A DNA stretch of 64,000 bases, from positions 124,001-188,000 of the forward strand of contig NZ_MJUX01000002.1 of assembly GCF_001927245.1 (NCBI RefSeq), written 5' to 3'. The position numbers and the translations under genes are program-made. This document shows, one piece after another, positions 53,338 through 62,404 of the stretch. Each line of letters opens with the position of its first letter. The first letter of the stretch is position 1. Under the pieces are notes generated by a model. That model did not search any database and was not told the origin of the DNA. It was given only the letters and a program-made list of their open reading frames with translations. The DNA comes from Acuticoccus yangtzensis (lineage in GTDB: Bacteria > Pseudomonadota > Alphaproteobacteria > Rhizobiales > Amorphaceae).

Positions 53338-54605
53338 CCGCACGGTCGGTCCTTCTCCTGCAGGGGCCGCTCTCTCCGCTCTACCGCCAGATCGCCCGCC
53401 GGCTCGAGGCGGCGGGTGTCACAGTGTACCGGATCAACCTTTGTCCGGGCGACCGTGCGGCGTGGGGCTTCGGCCACGCGACGGCGTATCGCGGCCGCTT
53501 GTCCGCATGGCCGGCCTTCGTCGCCGCGTTCATGCAGCGGCACGGCATCACCGACATCGTGATGCATTCCGAACAGCGCCCCTATCACCACGAGGCGGCC
53601 CGCGAGGCGCGGCGCCTGGGCGTGCGGGTGATCGTCACCGAACTCGGCTATCTGAGGCCGGACTGGATGACGGTGGAGCTTTACGGCAACTCCCTCGACA
53701 GCTTGTTCCCGGCCGACGCCGCCACCATCCGCGCGCTCGCGGCCGACGCGCCGCCGGTGGACACGTCCGTCCTCTACCCGCGTGAGGCGGGGCTGGAGAC
53801 GGTCGACGATCTGAAGACCAATCTTTCCAACGTCTTCCTCTGGTTCCTCTACCCGCATTATCGCCAGCACGGGCTCTACCACCCGTTCGTGGCCTATGCG
53901 CGCTTCCTGTGGCGCGAGGGTCATCTGAAGGCGCGCACGGCCGCGGCGCAGGCGGTGCGTGACAGGTTGGCGGCTCCCTTCTTCCTGTTCGCGATGCAGA
54001 CGGATACGGATTTTCAGATCCGCACCAACTCGCAATATGCCGACACGACCGAGGCGTTCGGCGAGGTGTTCGCCTCGTTCGCGGCGCATGCCCCGCCGGG
54101 CACACGGCTCGTCTGCAAGAAGCACCCCGGCGATCTTGGTCCGGTGAACTGGGCGGCGCGCATGCCGCAGCTTGCGGCAGCGCACGGCATCGCGGACCGG
54201 GTGGATTTCGTCGACGGCCTGCCGATGTCGGCGTGGACACGGGACGCGCTCGGCCTCGTCACCATCAACTCGTCCGCGGGGCTCGACGGTCTCGCGGCCG
54301 GTATCCCGACGCTCACCCTGTCGCCGGCGATCTACGACGTTCCCGGCCTCACCGCGCAGCAGCCTCTCGATGACTTCTGGACCGCGCCCCAGCGGCCGGA
54401 CCCGTCGCTGTTCGACGCCTTCCGCCGGGCGCTCGCCGCGTCGATCCAGGTGCGCGGGACGATCTACAACCGGGCGGGCACGCGCGCCGCGGCGGAGGCG
54501 ATCGCCCACCGCATCGCCACCGGCACCGTCAACGCGCCGGACACCGCCGACCGTCTGCCGCCGCGCCATGGGCGCGCCGCCGCCCTCGGCATCCGCCCCC
54601 GCTGA
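53334..54605 (+). CDS. Capsule polysaccharide biosynthesis protein (KpsS/LipB-like), probable CTG start
   Basis: About 423 residues of the capsule-synthesis family (KpsS-type Kdo transferase or export protein). The conserved beginning VLLLQGPLSPLYRQIARRLEAAG lies upstream of the first conventional start (GTG 53424), and no ATG, GTG or TTG is available between it and the grpE stop. CTG 53334 overlaps that stop (CTGA) and has GGAG 7 nt upstream, so I take it as the start. Later motifs: MHSEQRPYHHEAAREARRLG, TELGYLRPDWMTVE, KKHPGD and TINSSAGLDGLAAGIPTL. No kps transporter genes are near. Confidence 0.82.
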   Translation: MTARSVLLLQGPLSPLYRQIARRLEAAGVTVYRINLCPGDRAAWGFGHATAYRGRLSAWPAFVAAFMQRHGITDIVMHSEQRPYHHEAAREARRLGVRVIVTELGYLRPDWMTVELYGNSLDSLFPADAATIRALAADAPPVDTSVLYPREAGLETVDDLKTNLSNVFLWFLYPHYRQHGLYHPFVAYARFLWREGHLKARTAAAQAVRDRLAAPFFLFAMQTDTDFQIRTNSQYADTTEAFGEVFASFAAHAPPGTRLVCKKHPGDLGPVNWAARMPQLAAAHGIADRVDFVDGLPMSAWTRDALGLVTINSSAGLDGLAAGIPTLTLSPAIYDVPGLTAQQPLDDFWTAPQRPDPSLFDAFRRALAASIQVRGTIYNRAGTRAAAEAIAHRIATGTVNAPDTADRLPPRHGRAAALGIRPR

Positions 54606-54779
54606 CCCTCGTCCTCCTGGTGGCGGCACGGCTACACGAGCCTTCGTCTTTCGCCGAAGCGCCCAGGGTCGGGGTGGCTCGCCGCTTGTCCTTGCGCGCA
54701 AGGCGCGGGATCTGCCATGCGCTGCGGGAGGATGGAGGCGCCCGCGCTGCCCATCATCGTCCTCGCAGGGTGAACTACC
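54606..54779. other. Spacer with palindromes before the glucanase gene
   Basis: 174 nt without a gene. 54690-54703 is a perfect palindrome CCTTGCGCGCAAGG; a CTTCG/CGAAG stem with an 8-nt loop lies near 54642-54660. Either may end the grpE-capsule transcript. AGGG before ATG 54780 is the ribosome-binding site of the next gene. Confidence 0.35.
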
Positions 54780-56048
54780 ATGACCATGCTGAATCCCGGC
54801 CGCCCGGCGAAGGGCCTTCCCGATGCGGAGCTTCGCGACGCCACCGCCCGCGCGGCGCTCGCCTACTTCTGGGACTTCGCGCACCCGGACAGCGGCATGG
54901 CGCGCGAGAGGAGCGCCGGCAGCTTCGGCTATGACGCGGCGCAGGTCGTCACCTCGGGCGGATCGGGCTTCGGCATCATGGCGCTCATCGTCGGCGCCGA
55001 GAGGGGCTGGCTGCCGCGCGCCGCTGTGGCGGACAGGATCGCCAAGATCGCCGCCTTCCTGGAACGGGCCGATAAGCACCGCGGCATCTTCCCCCACTTC
55101 ATGGACGGCACGACGGGCAAGACGGTCCCGTTCTCACCGACGGACGACGGGGGCGACCTCGTGGAAACCTCGTTCCTGATGGCGGGGCTGCTCGCCGCGC
55201 GGCAGGCCTTCCCGGAGCGGGAAGATATCGTGATGCCGGTCAACCGGCTGTGGCGCGCGGCGGACTGGGCGGCGCACGTGCGGGCCGAGGACGGCGGGCT
55301 GATGTGGCACCGCAGCGAGGCGCATCCATGGCAGCCGACGAGCCTTCCAATCCGCGGCTGGAACGAGAGCCTCATCACCTTCGTGCTGGCGGCCGGGTCG
55401 CCCACGCACCCGATCGCGCCCGCGATCTATCACCAGTCGTGGGCGAAGGCGGAAGAGTTCGTCAACGGGCGGGACTATGACGGGATCCGCCTTCCGCTGG
55501 GGCCGGAGAAGGGCGGGCCGCTCTTCCTCGCCCACTATTCCTTCCTCGGCATCGACCCGCGCGGCCTGAAGGACGATTACGCCGACTATGGCGAGCAGGT
55601 ACGCGCCCACGCCCTCGTCAACCGCGCCCACTGCATCGCCAATCCGGGCGGGTTCGACGGTTACGGCCCGGCCTGCTGGGGGCTGACGGCATCGGACTCC
55701 ACGGTGGGTTATTCGGCCCACTCCCCCACCAACGATATCGGCGTGATCACCCCCACGGGAGCGGTCGCGTCGATGCCGTTCGTGCCCGAGGAGGCGATGG
55801 CGGCGCTGCGCCACTTCGTCGACGACCGGGGCGACGCGCTGTGGGGGCCGTTCGGCCTTGCCGATGCGTTCGCGCCGGGGTCGGATTGGGTGGCGCCGGG
55901 GACCCTCGCCATCGACCAGGGGCCGATCGTGGTGATGCTGGAGAATTATCGCAGCGGGCTGATGTGGGACCTTCTGATGTCTGCCAGCGAGGTCCGCGCC
56001 GGACTGACCAGGCTCGGCTTCACAAGCCCGCGCCTCGCCTCAGCCTAA
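54780..56048 (+). CDS. Glycoamylase-like (PF10091/GH144-type) glucanase
   Basis: 422 residues matching the whole glycoamylase-like domain: AYFWDFAHPDSG, VVTSGGSGFGIMALIVGAERGW, HFMDGTTGK, DDGGDLVETSFLMAGLL, LPIRGWNESLITFVLA, HYSFLGIDPRG, CWGLTASD, YSAHSPTNDIGVITPTGA and AIDQGPIVVMLENYRSGL. Characterised GH144 members are endo-beta-1,2-glucanases, so a beta-1,2-glucan is the likely substrate. No clear signal peptide, so cytoplasmic or non-classically located. It is convergent with the GH15 gene, the last of the opgD operon; the two coding ends overlap by a few bases. Confidence 0.87.
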   Translation: MTMLNPGRPAKGLPDAELRDATARAALAYFWDFAHPDSGMARERSAGSFGYDAAQVVTSGGSGFGIMALIVGAERGWLPRAAVADRIAKIAAFLERADKHRGIFPHFMDGTTGKTVPFSPTDDGGDLVETSFLMAGLLAARQAFPEREDIVMPVNRLWRAADWAAHVRAEDGGLMWHRSEAHPWQPTSLPIRGWNESLITFVLAAGSPTHPIAPAIYHQSWAKAEEFVNGRDYDGIRLPLGPEKGGPLFLAHYSFLGIDPRGLKDDYADYGEQVRAHALVNRAHCIANPGGFDGYGPACWGLTASDSTVGYSAHSPTNDIGVITPTGAVASMPFVPEEAMAALRHFVDDRGDALWGPFGLADAFAPGSDWVAPGTLAIDQGPIVVMLENYRSGLMWDLLMSASEVRAGLTRLGFTSPRLASA

Positions 56049-57266
56049 GGCCCGCCGGGCGTGGAGTGCGGCGATGAAGGCGGCGTGGCTCCACGTGAGG
56101 TTACGGCAGGAGCGTGGGGCGCCGGTGTGGCGGTCGACCTGCTCGGGCAGCGCTCCGGGCGCAGGAAAGAGCCGGGCGGCGACGGCGAGGATGGCGTCGC
56201 CACGTGCGACGAGGGCGGCCCGGTCAGGCTCGACTGCGGCGCGGCGGTAGAAATATTCCGCGAAACCGAAGCTCGTCGGCAGCCAGGGGTGACCGTCGAA
56301 ATAGACGTCGCCGGGCCAGCGCCCGACGAGGCCCGCGTCCGCTGCGACGGGAAAGCGCGCCCGCGACCAGGCGGTCACGTGATCGGCCGTGGCGGCGATG
56401 CGCGGATCGCCGATACCGAAGGGCGCGGCGGGGTCCGCCTGCAGCAGCGCGCCGAGGACTACGTTGGCGTCGCTCTCGCCGGGCGCGGCTCGGTCGGAGG
56501 CGCGCATGTGCGGCGGCTCGTCCACCCACAGGTCGGCGAGCGCTGCGTCGATCCGGTCGACGGCGGCGGCGCGGGCCACCGGGTCCAGCCGTGCCGCCCC
56601 GGCCTCCAATGCCGCCCGCTGGGCGATGAGGGTGAAGGCGTGGCGCGCGGCCGGAGGGTCCTCCCATGGGCCGATGGCGGGCTCCGCGGCGTGGGCGAGG
56701 ACGTGGGCGAGGTCCAAGCCCAGCAGCCGCTCGCCCCCCTCCGGCAGCGCGGCGGGCCAGGAGAGCAGCGAGAGGGCGCGCAGGGCCGGCCCGTCGAACT
56801 GCGGGCGGTTCCAGTCCTCGAAATCGGGCCGCCCGTCGGCGTTCACGCGCGGCTCGGCGCGGATCGATGCGGCGCTGCGGCCCGCAAGGTCCGCGTCGGC
56901 GCGCAGGAAGCGGGCGTGCTGCGCATCGGTGGTCGCGCGCCAGGGGTTTGGCGCCTCCCAAACGGCTTCGGCGATCCTCAGGCTGAACGCCACATAGTCC
57001 GCGAAGCGCCGGTCCCAGGCGGCCGGATCGCGCCGGCGCAGCAGCGCGGCGGCCATCATCACCACCCCGGCATCGCGCGCCCAGTGGTAGAAATAGTCGG
57101 GCTCCGGATCCCACCTTGCATATTCGGGCGAGGCGAGGACCGACCCCGGAAGCGGCGTCACCGCAGCGCCGAAGCCGGGGCGCGTGTGCGTCAGGTGGGT
57201 GGCGGAGATCGCGGCGGCGATGGCGGCGGCCGATGCCTCCTCCTGCGCGGCCAGCCAATCCTCCAT
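56040..57266 (-). CDS. Fungal-type GH15 glucoamylase-like protein
   Basis: About 408 residues aligning with eukaryotic-type glucoamylases: GSVLASPEYARWDPEPDYFYHWARDAGVV, RPQFDGPALRAL, GPWEDPPAARHAFTLIAQ (general acid Glu retained), VGRWPGDVYFDGHPWLPTS and NLTWSHAAFIAALHARR at the end. The base Glu expected 8 residues before LTWS (GEQLSARD in fungi) is Ala here (GAPRSCRN), so activity may be altered. No signal peptide. ATG 57266 chosen; GTG 57311 would overlap the preceding stop (GTGA) and add 15 residues. Confidence 0.8.
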   Translation of the reverse strand: MEDWLAAQEEASAAAIAAAISATHLTHTRPGFGAAVTPLPGSVLASPEYARWDPEPDYFYHWARDAGVVMMAAALLRRRDPAAWDRRFADYVAFSLRIAEAVWEAPNPWRATTDAQHARFLRADADLAGRSAASIRAEPRVNADGRPDFEDWNRPQFDGPALRALSLLSWPAALPEGGERLLGLDLAHVLAHAAEPAIGPWEDPPAARHAFTLIAQRAALEAGAARLDPVARAAAVDRIDAALADLWVDEPPHMRASDRAAPGESDANVVLGALLQADPAAPFGIGDPRIAATADHVTAWSRARFPVAADAGLVGRWPGDVYFDGHPWLPTSFGFAEYFYRRAAVEPDRAALVARGDAILAVAARLFPAPGALPEQVDRHTGAPRSCRNLTWSHAAFIAALHARRALG

Positions 57267-57307
57267 CCGGCCGCCAGGCCAATCCCCTGACCCTTCCGCC
57301 GCGGCGT

Positions 57308-58075
57308 TCACGCGGCGATGAGCCGGTCGAAGGCCTCGCCGAGGCTGAGCCCATAGGCAGCGCCGAGCGGGCAATGATGCTCCTCCGCCAGCACCGAATG
57401 CCACACGCAGTTCGGCACCGCCGCCGCAAGTCGCGCGGCGTCCCGCGGCGGCGTCACCGTGTCGATTTCGCCGACGATGACCGCGACCGGCATGGTGATG
57501 CCACCCGCCAGCGGCAGAAAATCGTGCTGCGGCCACTCGTCGAAGGCGCCGGGCAGCTCCCCGCGCAGGTGGGCGACGACGTGCGGCCCCTCCGCCTCAC
57601 GCGCGGCGATCAACGCGGCGCCGGAAACCACCGGCGACACGGCGACGACACCCGTAGCCGCGAACGGCCCGCCCTCCGCGGCGAGGCGCAGGCTGGCATA
57701 AGCGCCCATGGAGTGGCCGACGAGGATGCGCGGCCCCGCCGGCTCGGCGGCCAATTCCCCCGCCGCCCACGCGGCGACCGCCCGAAGGTCCGCGAGGTGG
57801 CCGCCCATGGTGAAGTCCGCCGCCGCGCCCGCGCTGAGATTGTGAGCCGAAGCGCAAAGATCCGGCGCCACCACGCCGAGACCACGCATCAGCGCCGCGG
57901 TGATGATCGGCGTCATGTGCGGCGCGTCCGCCGCGCCGTTGCGGCCGTGGGTGACGAGCGCCCACCCCTTGTGCCCCTCGGACAGGCGGTGGACGTGCAC
58001 GCGCATCGGCCCGGCCGAACCGTCCAGCATCACCGTGGTGGTGGTGGCGAGCGGCACAGCCGGACCGTCGCTCAA
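57308..58075 (-). CDS. Alpha/beta hydrolase
   Basis: 255 residues with a complete catalytic set: LVGHSMGAYASLRLA (nucleophile Ser), VGEIDTVTPP (acid) and EEHHCPLG (His). The fold resembles dienelactone-hydrolase and esterase-type enzymes; substrate unknown. TTG 58075 overlaps the opgD stop as TTGA; an internal ATG at 58030 is the alternative. Middle gene of an overlapping opgD-hydrolase-GH15 operon, so an esterase removing acyl groups (for example succinyl or acetyl) from a glucan is a reasonable guess. Confidence 0.82.
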   Translation of the reverse strand: MSDGPAVPLATTTTVMLDGSAGPMRVHVHRLSEGHKGWALVTHGRNGAADAPHMTPIITAALMRGLGVVAPDLCASAHNLSAGAAADFTMGGHLADLRAVAAWAAGELAAEPAGPRILVGHSMGAYASLRLAAEGGPFAATGVVAVSPVVSGAALIAAREAEGPHVVAHLRGELPGAFDEWPQHDFLPLAGGITMPVAVIVGEIDTVTPPRDAARLAAAVPNCVWHSVLAEEHHCPLGAAYGLSLGEAFDRLIAA

Positions 58076-59652
58076 TGCTGCGCCGTCTTGATCATGCGGC
58101 CGGGCAGAAGCTGGCCGATGAACGTCTCGGACAGCGCCTCGCCGTCCTTCTCCATGTAGGCGCGGACCTCGGCCGGCTCGTCGCCGTCGAGCTCGAAGTC
58201 GAAGGCGAGACGCCAGAAGTCGGTGTCGACGATCGGCCAGGCGGCGGGCTCGCTGAGAAGCTTGCCGCGAGCGATGGAGACCACCGCCTTCACGCCGCTG
58301 TCACGCGCCAGCCCGTTCAGGATCTCGCCCTCGAAGTCGATGACGAGCTTGTCGCCGTTGCCGAGTCGCCCCTGGCCCGGAACACCCGAATGGCCCTGGC
58401 GGGTGGCGATCACCGTGGCGACGTTCGGCACCGGATCGCGCTCGACCCAGTGGAGGCGGTAGGCGAAGTCCATCTCCACGCCCTCGCCGCCCTTCTGCGC
58501 CGGCGCCCAATAGGCCACGATATTGTCCATCGTCTCGTCGTCCGTCGGCAGCTCGACGAGTTGGACGGCGCCTTGGCCCCATTCGCCCAGCGGCTCCACC
58601 CAGACGGAGGCGCGCCGGTTATAGAACACGCCATCGTCCTGATAATGCAGGAAGTCACGGTCACGCTGGGAGAGGCCGAAACCGCGCGGATCGGTGTCGG
58701 AGAAGCTCGACGTGGTGGGGAAGAGCGGGTTGTTGAGCGGGCGCCACAGGCGCTCGCCCGCGCCGGTCGCCAGCGCCAGACCGTCGCTGTCGTGAATCTC
58801 GGGCCGCCAGTCGGTGCCGAAGCGCTCGTCACGCTCGGAATACCAGTACATGGAGGTGAGCGGGGCGATGCCGAGACGCTCCACCGCGCGGCGGAAGAAG
58901 AGCCGGCACGAGACGGTGGTGGCGTGGCCGCCGCCCACCGCGTCGCGGCGCAGGCCGAACTTGTAGGCGCCCGTCACCGAGCGGCTGTCGAGCAGGGCGT
59001 AGACGGTGAGGTCGTCGCCCTCGTCCTCGGGCGCGGCGAGGTAGAAGTGGCTGAAGCGGGGGAACTCTTCGGGCTGCGACAGGCCCGTGTCGATGGCGAG
59101 GCCGCGCGCTGACAGGCCATATTGCCCCTCCGGCCCGTCGGTCCGGAAGTAGGACGCGCCGAGGAAGGACACCCAGTCCGGCTTCAGCCCCGGCCGCATG
59201 ACACGGAAACCGGCGAAGCCGATGGTGTTCGGAAGCTGCTGTGCCGGGCTGTCGTCCGGCATCTCGAAATAGCTCTTGCGGTAGAGGATCTCGCGCGCCT
59301 CCACCCCGTCGACGACGAACATGTGGACCGGCTCGCGGAAATAGCGGCCCTGGTGGAAGAGCTGCACCTCGGCCGTGGTGCCGGGCGGGCTGAAGGTGGC
59401 GCCGTCACGGTAGCGGATCTGCCAATGGGCGTCGTAGTCGATCGCCTCCAGGACGTCTCCGGCGATGATGTGGGGCGGCTCGTAGGGGCGGCCGGACATC
59501 TCACGCGCACGATCCACCAGCGTATCGAAGCGGAAGGTCTCCGCCGCGCCGAGATCCAGCGCATCGGTGCTGTCGGCCGACACGCGCAACGGGAAGGCGC
59601 TGGCGCCCAGCAGCGCGAGGGAACCTGAGACGATTGTCCGCCGTGTCGGCAT
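58072..59652 (-). CDS. opgD: Periplasmic glucan biosynthesis protein OpgD/OpgG (MdoG family)
   Basis: 526 residues of the MdoG family. The signal peptide starts MPTRRTIVSGSLALLGASAF with a twin-arginine-like RR, as in OpgD rather than OpgG. Family stretches include FDTLVDRAREMSGRPYEPP, YRDGATFSPPGTTAEVQLFHQGRYF, IGFAGFRVMRPG and HYQDDGVFYNRRASVWVEPLG. The family shapes osmoregulated periplasmic glucans, and some members are reported beta-1,2-glucanases (GH186). No opgH glucosyltransferase is in the window. ATG 59652 follows GAAGGG. First gene of the operon. Confidence 0.93.
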   Translation of the reverse strand: MPTRRTIVSGSLALLGASAFPLRVSADSTDALDLGAAETFRFDTLVDRAREMSGRPYEPPHIIAGDVLEAIDYDAHWQIRYRDGATFSPPGTTAEVQLFHQGRYFREPVHMFVVDGVEAREILYRKSYFEMPDDSPAQQLPNTIGFAGFRVMRPGLKPDWVSFLGASYFRTDGPEGQYGLSARGLAIDTGLSQPEEFPRFSHFYLAAPEDEGDDLTVYALLDSRSVTGAYKFGLRRDAVGGGHATTVSCRLFFRRAVERLGIAPLTSMYWYSERDERFGTDWRPEIHDSDGLALATGAGERLWRPLNNPLFPTTSSFSDTDPRGFGLSQRDRDFLHYQDDGVFYNRRASVWVEPLGEWGQGAVQLVELPTDDETMDNIVAYWAPAQKGGEGVEMDFAYRLHWVERDPVPNVATVIATRQGHSGVPGQGRLGNGDKLVIDFEGEILNGLARDSGVKAVVSIARGKLLSEPAAWPIVDTDFWRLAFDFELDGDEPAEVRAYMEKDGEALSETFIGQLLPGRMIKTAQH

Positions 59653-59859
59653 GAGAAGACCCTTCAAGCTGTCGATAGCTCATCCGCATGCCCAAGTAGG
59701 TCGCGCGGGGCCATTGGGAAATGCGCGAACGCGCATGTTTGTGTCCGGCCGGCGACCTATCGCGTTAAATTGGGGCGATCCGGCGGACAATGCAGCGCTC
59801 GAAAAGGTCGCACGCGCGGCGGAGGCGAAGGGCGGCGCATCGCCGATGCGCCACGCGGC

Positions 59860-60666
59860 TCAGTCGCCGATCGACTTCACCGCGCCGTCGGCCCGCCCCT
59901 TCGCCCAGTAGCCCGCGGCCTTGATCCAGCTCCGCGGATGGCCGCGCTCCTCGATCAGCATCCGCCGAACGGCGCGCGCCACGTCCGCCTCGGCCGCGGC
60001 CCAGACGAAGGTGGCCGGCGTCAGCTCCACATCGGCGAGGGCGGCCAGAAGGGGGGCGGGGTCGGCGGAGGCGGCGGCGGGGCGGTGAATCCAGCGGGCA
60101 TCCAGCGCGGCCTCGGTGGTGAAGGTCTGCTCCTCGCCGGGCCCTGTCACCGCGCCGATGCTGACGACGGGCGTTCCGGGCGCCAGCTCCTCGATGCGCC
60201 GCCCCATCGCGGGAAGCGCGGTCTCGTCGGCGACCAGCACCCAGCGCTCGACCGGCCCTTCGATGACGGCCGAGCCGCGGGGGCCGCCGATCGTCACCTC
60301 GTCGCCCGCTTTGGCGGCGCGGGCCCAGGCGGCGGCGGGCCCGGCCGCGTGATCCGCGACGTCGACCACCAGCTCGCGGCGCGCAGTGTCGAAGGCGCGG
60401 GGTGTATAGTCCCGTCCCACCGGCTCGCCGTCCGGCCCCGGCACGAAGATCTTGATGTGATCGTCGGGCGAGGCGCTGGCGAAGCTGGCGAGATCGTCGC
60501 CGGTGAGGCGCAAGCGGATCATCGCCGGTGTGAGGCGGGTCACCGCGGCCACGGTGAGCGTGCGGCGCATCAGCTCGTGCTTCACGCGGCGGATGGCGGG
60601 ACCCTCGGGGGCGGCGGGAGAGGTCTGAGGAAGATCCAACTGGGGTGTCCTTGTGCGGCCGGCCAT
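59860..60666 (-). CDS. Siderophore-interacting protein (FAD-dependent ferric-siderophore reductase)
   Basis: 268 residues: FAD-binding RDYTPRAFD, NAD(P)H-side GDEVTIGGPRGSAVIEG and LVADETALPAMGRRIEEL, and the C-terminal VWAAAEADVARAVRRML...WIKAAGYWAKGRAD typical of the ViuB/SIP family. It reduces ferric siderophores in the cytoplasm to release iron. No siderophore uptake gene is nearby. ATG 60666 lacks a good ribosome-binding site, and a start at a nearby internal codon is possible. Transcribed toward opgD, with a 207-nt gap between. Confidence 0.9.
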   Translation of the reverse strand: MAGRTRTPQLDLPQTSPAAPEGPAIRRVKHELMRRTLTVAAVTRLTPAMIRLRLTGDDLASFASASPDDHIKIFVPGPDGEPVGRDYTPRAFDTARRELVVDVADHAAGPAAAWARAAKAGDEVTIGGPRGSAVIEGPVERWVLVADETALPAMGRRIEELAPGTPVVSIGAVTGPGEEQTFTTEAALDARWIHRPAAASADPAPLLAALADVELTPATFVWAAAEADVARAVRRMLIEERGHPRSWIKAAGYWAKGRADGAVKSIGD

Positions 60667-60737
60667 GCCGGGGCGGCGGGCGCATCCGCCCTCATGAGGG
60701 GCCTGGGTCTCGGGACTGGTGCGGTGAAAGACGGGGG

Positions 60738-61211
60738 TCAGTCGCGGTTGAAGCGGCGCAGGGTGCCCGTGCGGTCGAACTCAGCCTCCAGCTCGTGGCC
60801 GTCGACGGCGTAGCCCTCGATCTCCAGGCCGCCATCATCGTCAATGCCGACTTCGGTCAACCGGGTGAAGTGGGACAGCTCGGGATAGCGGCCGGTGGCA
60901 TCCTCGACGAAGAGGTCGATCAGGGTCAGCGGCAGGGTCGCGTGCATGCCGCCGCGGACCTCGATGTCTTCGAGGCCGCCCTGGTCGTAGGTCACCTCGA
61001 CGCGCGTTCCGTCCTTCAGCCGCCCCCAGGCTTCCATGTCGTCATCGTCCATCCGCTCGCCCTCGGCGGCGAAGCCCATCTGGTCGAGCACGGCCGGGCG
61101 CGGCGGCGCGGACTGCACCTGCGCCGAGGCGGCCGTCGCCGTGGCGGCGGCGAGGGCTGCGGAAAAGGCGGCGGCGATCAGCGCGGGAAGAAGCGGGCGA
61201 AGCTGGGTCAA
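60738..61211 (-). CDS. Small exported protein, PepSY-like
   Basis: 157 residues: signal peptide (LPALIAAAFSAALAAATATA, cleavage near ASAQ-V), then a soluble domain with two similar halves, GTRVEVTYDQGGLEDIEVRG and YAVDGHELEAEFDRTGTLRRFNRD. The second half is PepSY-like (regulatory, inhibitor-like domain). Likely periplasmic; function unknown. TTG 61211 is used: GAGG lies 8 nt upstream. A 3-codon ORF (ATG AGC CCT TGA) starts between them and its stop overlaps the TTG. Confidence 0.7.
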   Translation of the reverse strand: MTQLRPLLPALIAAAFSAALAAATATAASAQVQSAPPRPAVLDQMGFAAEGERMDDDDMEAWGRLKDGTRVEVTYDQGGLEDIEVRGGMHATLPLTLIDLFVEDATGRYPELSHFTRLTEVGIDDDGGLEIEGYAVDGHELEAEFDRTGTLRRFNRD

Positions 61212-61402
61212 GGGCTCATCCTCGTGAACGGGGACGGGCCCGCCGGCCCGCCGCGACGCAAGACAAAGGGATCACGGTCCCTCCGCCGATATGGCGCACC
61301 CGATCGCCGCTGTTAAGCCGCCGCGACCGACGGGCAGTCTCCCGCCCACCGCAGCCGCAACCTTTTCATTGCACGAGGTCCAGACCGGCGCGGCCCGCCC
61401 GC

Positions 61403-62404
61403 TCAGTCCGCCACGATGGAGGCGATCACCGCGAGGCAGTCGCCCATCTGCACAAGGCCCGGAAAATGGCGCCCGGCGAGGAGGCCGGAGCGGTTGGCGG
61501 GCACCGTGAGCGGCGCCTTGCCGGTCAGCGTGGTGGGCCAGATGTTGAGGAGAGGCGCCCCCTCCTCCACCATCTCGCCGAGGTCGACCAGCGGCTCCAT
61601 CATCCCCGTCGTCTCGGCGAAGTGGAAGCAGCCCGCCGCCGTTGTGTCGATCGCGGTGGACGGCCCGGTTTCCAGCGCGCCCGCCAGGATGCCGGCGTGC
61701 TTCAACACGTTGCGCGCCCCCTTGCGGGCGATGCGCGCGGAGCGGGCCGAGGCGGTGCCGCCGCCGTAGATCTCGGTCGAGATGAAGGTCTTGCCGAGGT
61801 CCTCGACGGCGGTGTCGAACATGCCCACCGCGTCGATCTCGCGCAGCGTCATCGCGTAGGGCGCGTTGAAGGCCTCCATGGCGGCGACGCAGCGCGCCTG
61901 ATGCTCCGGATCGTCCAACACATGGGCGGCGGCGAAGGGCACGAAGTCGAGCGTTTTGCCGCCGGAATGGAAGTCGAGCACGATGTCGGCCATCGGCACC
62001 AAGGTGCGGATGAAGTAGTCGGCGATCTTCTGCGTGACCGACCCGTCCGGCTTGCCCGGAAAGGCGCGGTTGAGGTTCACCCCGTCGAGCGGGGAGACGC
62101 GCGTTCCGGCCATCACCGCCGGGTGGTTCATGAACGGAGCGATGATCACCCGCCCGGTGATCTCCTCCGGCGCGAGCTCGTGCGCCAGCGCCTGCAGGGC
62201 GATCGGCCCCTCGTACTCGTCGCCGTGGTTGCCGCCGGTCAGGAGCGCGGTGGGGCCGTCGCCGTTCTTCACCACGGTGATGGGGATCATGATCGACCCC
62301 CACGCGGAATCGTTGCGGCTGTAGGGCAGGCGCAGGTGGCCGTGGTGCTTGCCGTCCGCATCCAGCGGGATGGTGGGGACGATGGGACTCGGCGGCAGGC
62401 TCAT
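61403..62404 (-). CDS. doeB: N-alpha-acetyl-L-2,4-diaminobutyrate deacetylase
   Basis: 333 residues of the succinylglutamate desuccinylase/aspartoacylase family of Zn hydrolases: zinc motif GGNHGDEYEGP (HxxE), NLNRAFPGKPDG and VLDFHSGGKTLDF (third ligand and catalytic region). The combination with the ectoine hydrolase gene upstream identifies it as DoeB/EutE, which removes the acetyl group from N-acetyl-diaminobutyrate. ATG overlaps the doeA stop by 4 nt (ATGA). The 190 nt after its stop hold no gene. Confidence 0.92.
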   Translation of the reverse strand: MSLPPSPIVPTIPLDADGKHHGHLRLPYSRNDSAWGSIMIPITVVKNGDGPTALLTGGNHGDEYEGPIALQALAHELAPEEITGRVIIAPFMNHPAVMAGTRVSPLDGVNLNRAFPGKPDGSVTQKIADYFIRTLVPMADIVLDFHSGGKTLDFVPFAAAHVLDDPEHQARCVAAMEAFNAPYAMTLREIDAVGMFDTAVEDLGKTFISTEIYGGGTASARSARIARKGARNVLKHAGILAGALETGPSTAIDTTAAGCFHFAETTGMMEPLVDLGEMVEEGAPLLNIWPTTLTGKAPLTVPANRSGLLAGRHFPGLVQMGDCLAVIASIVAD

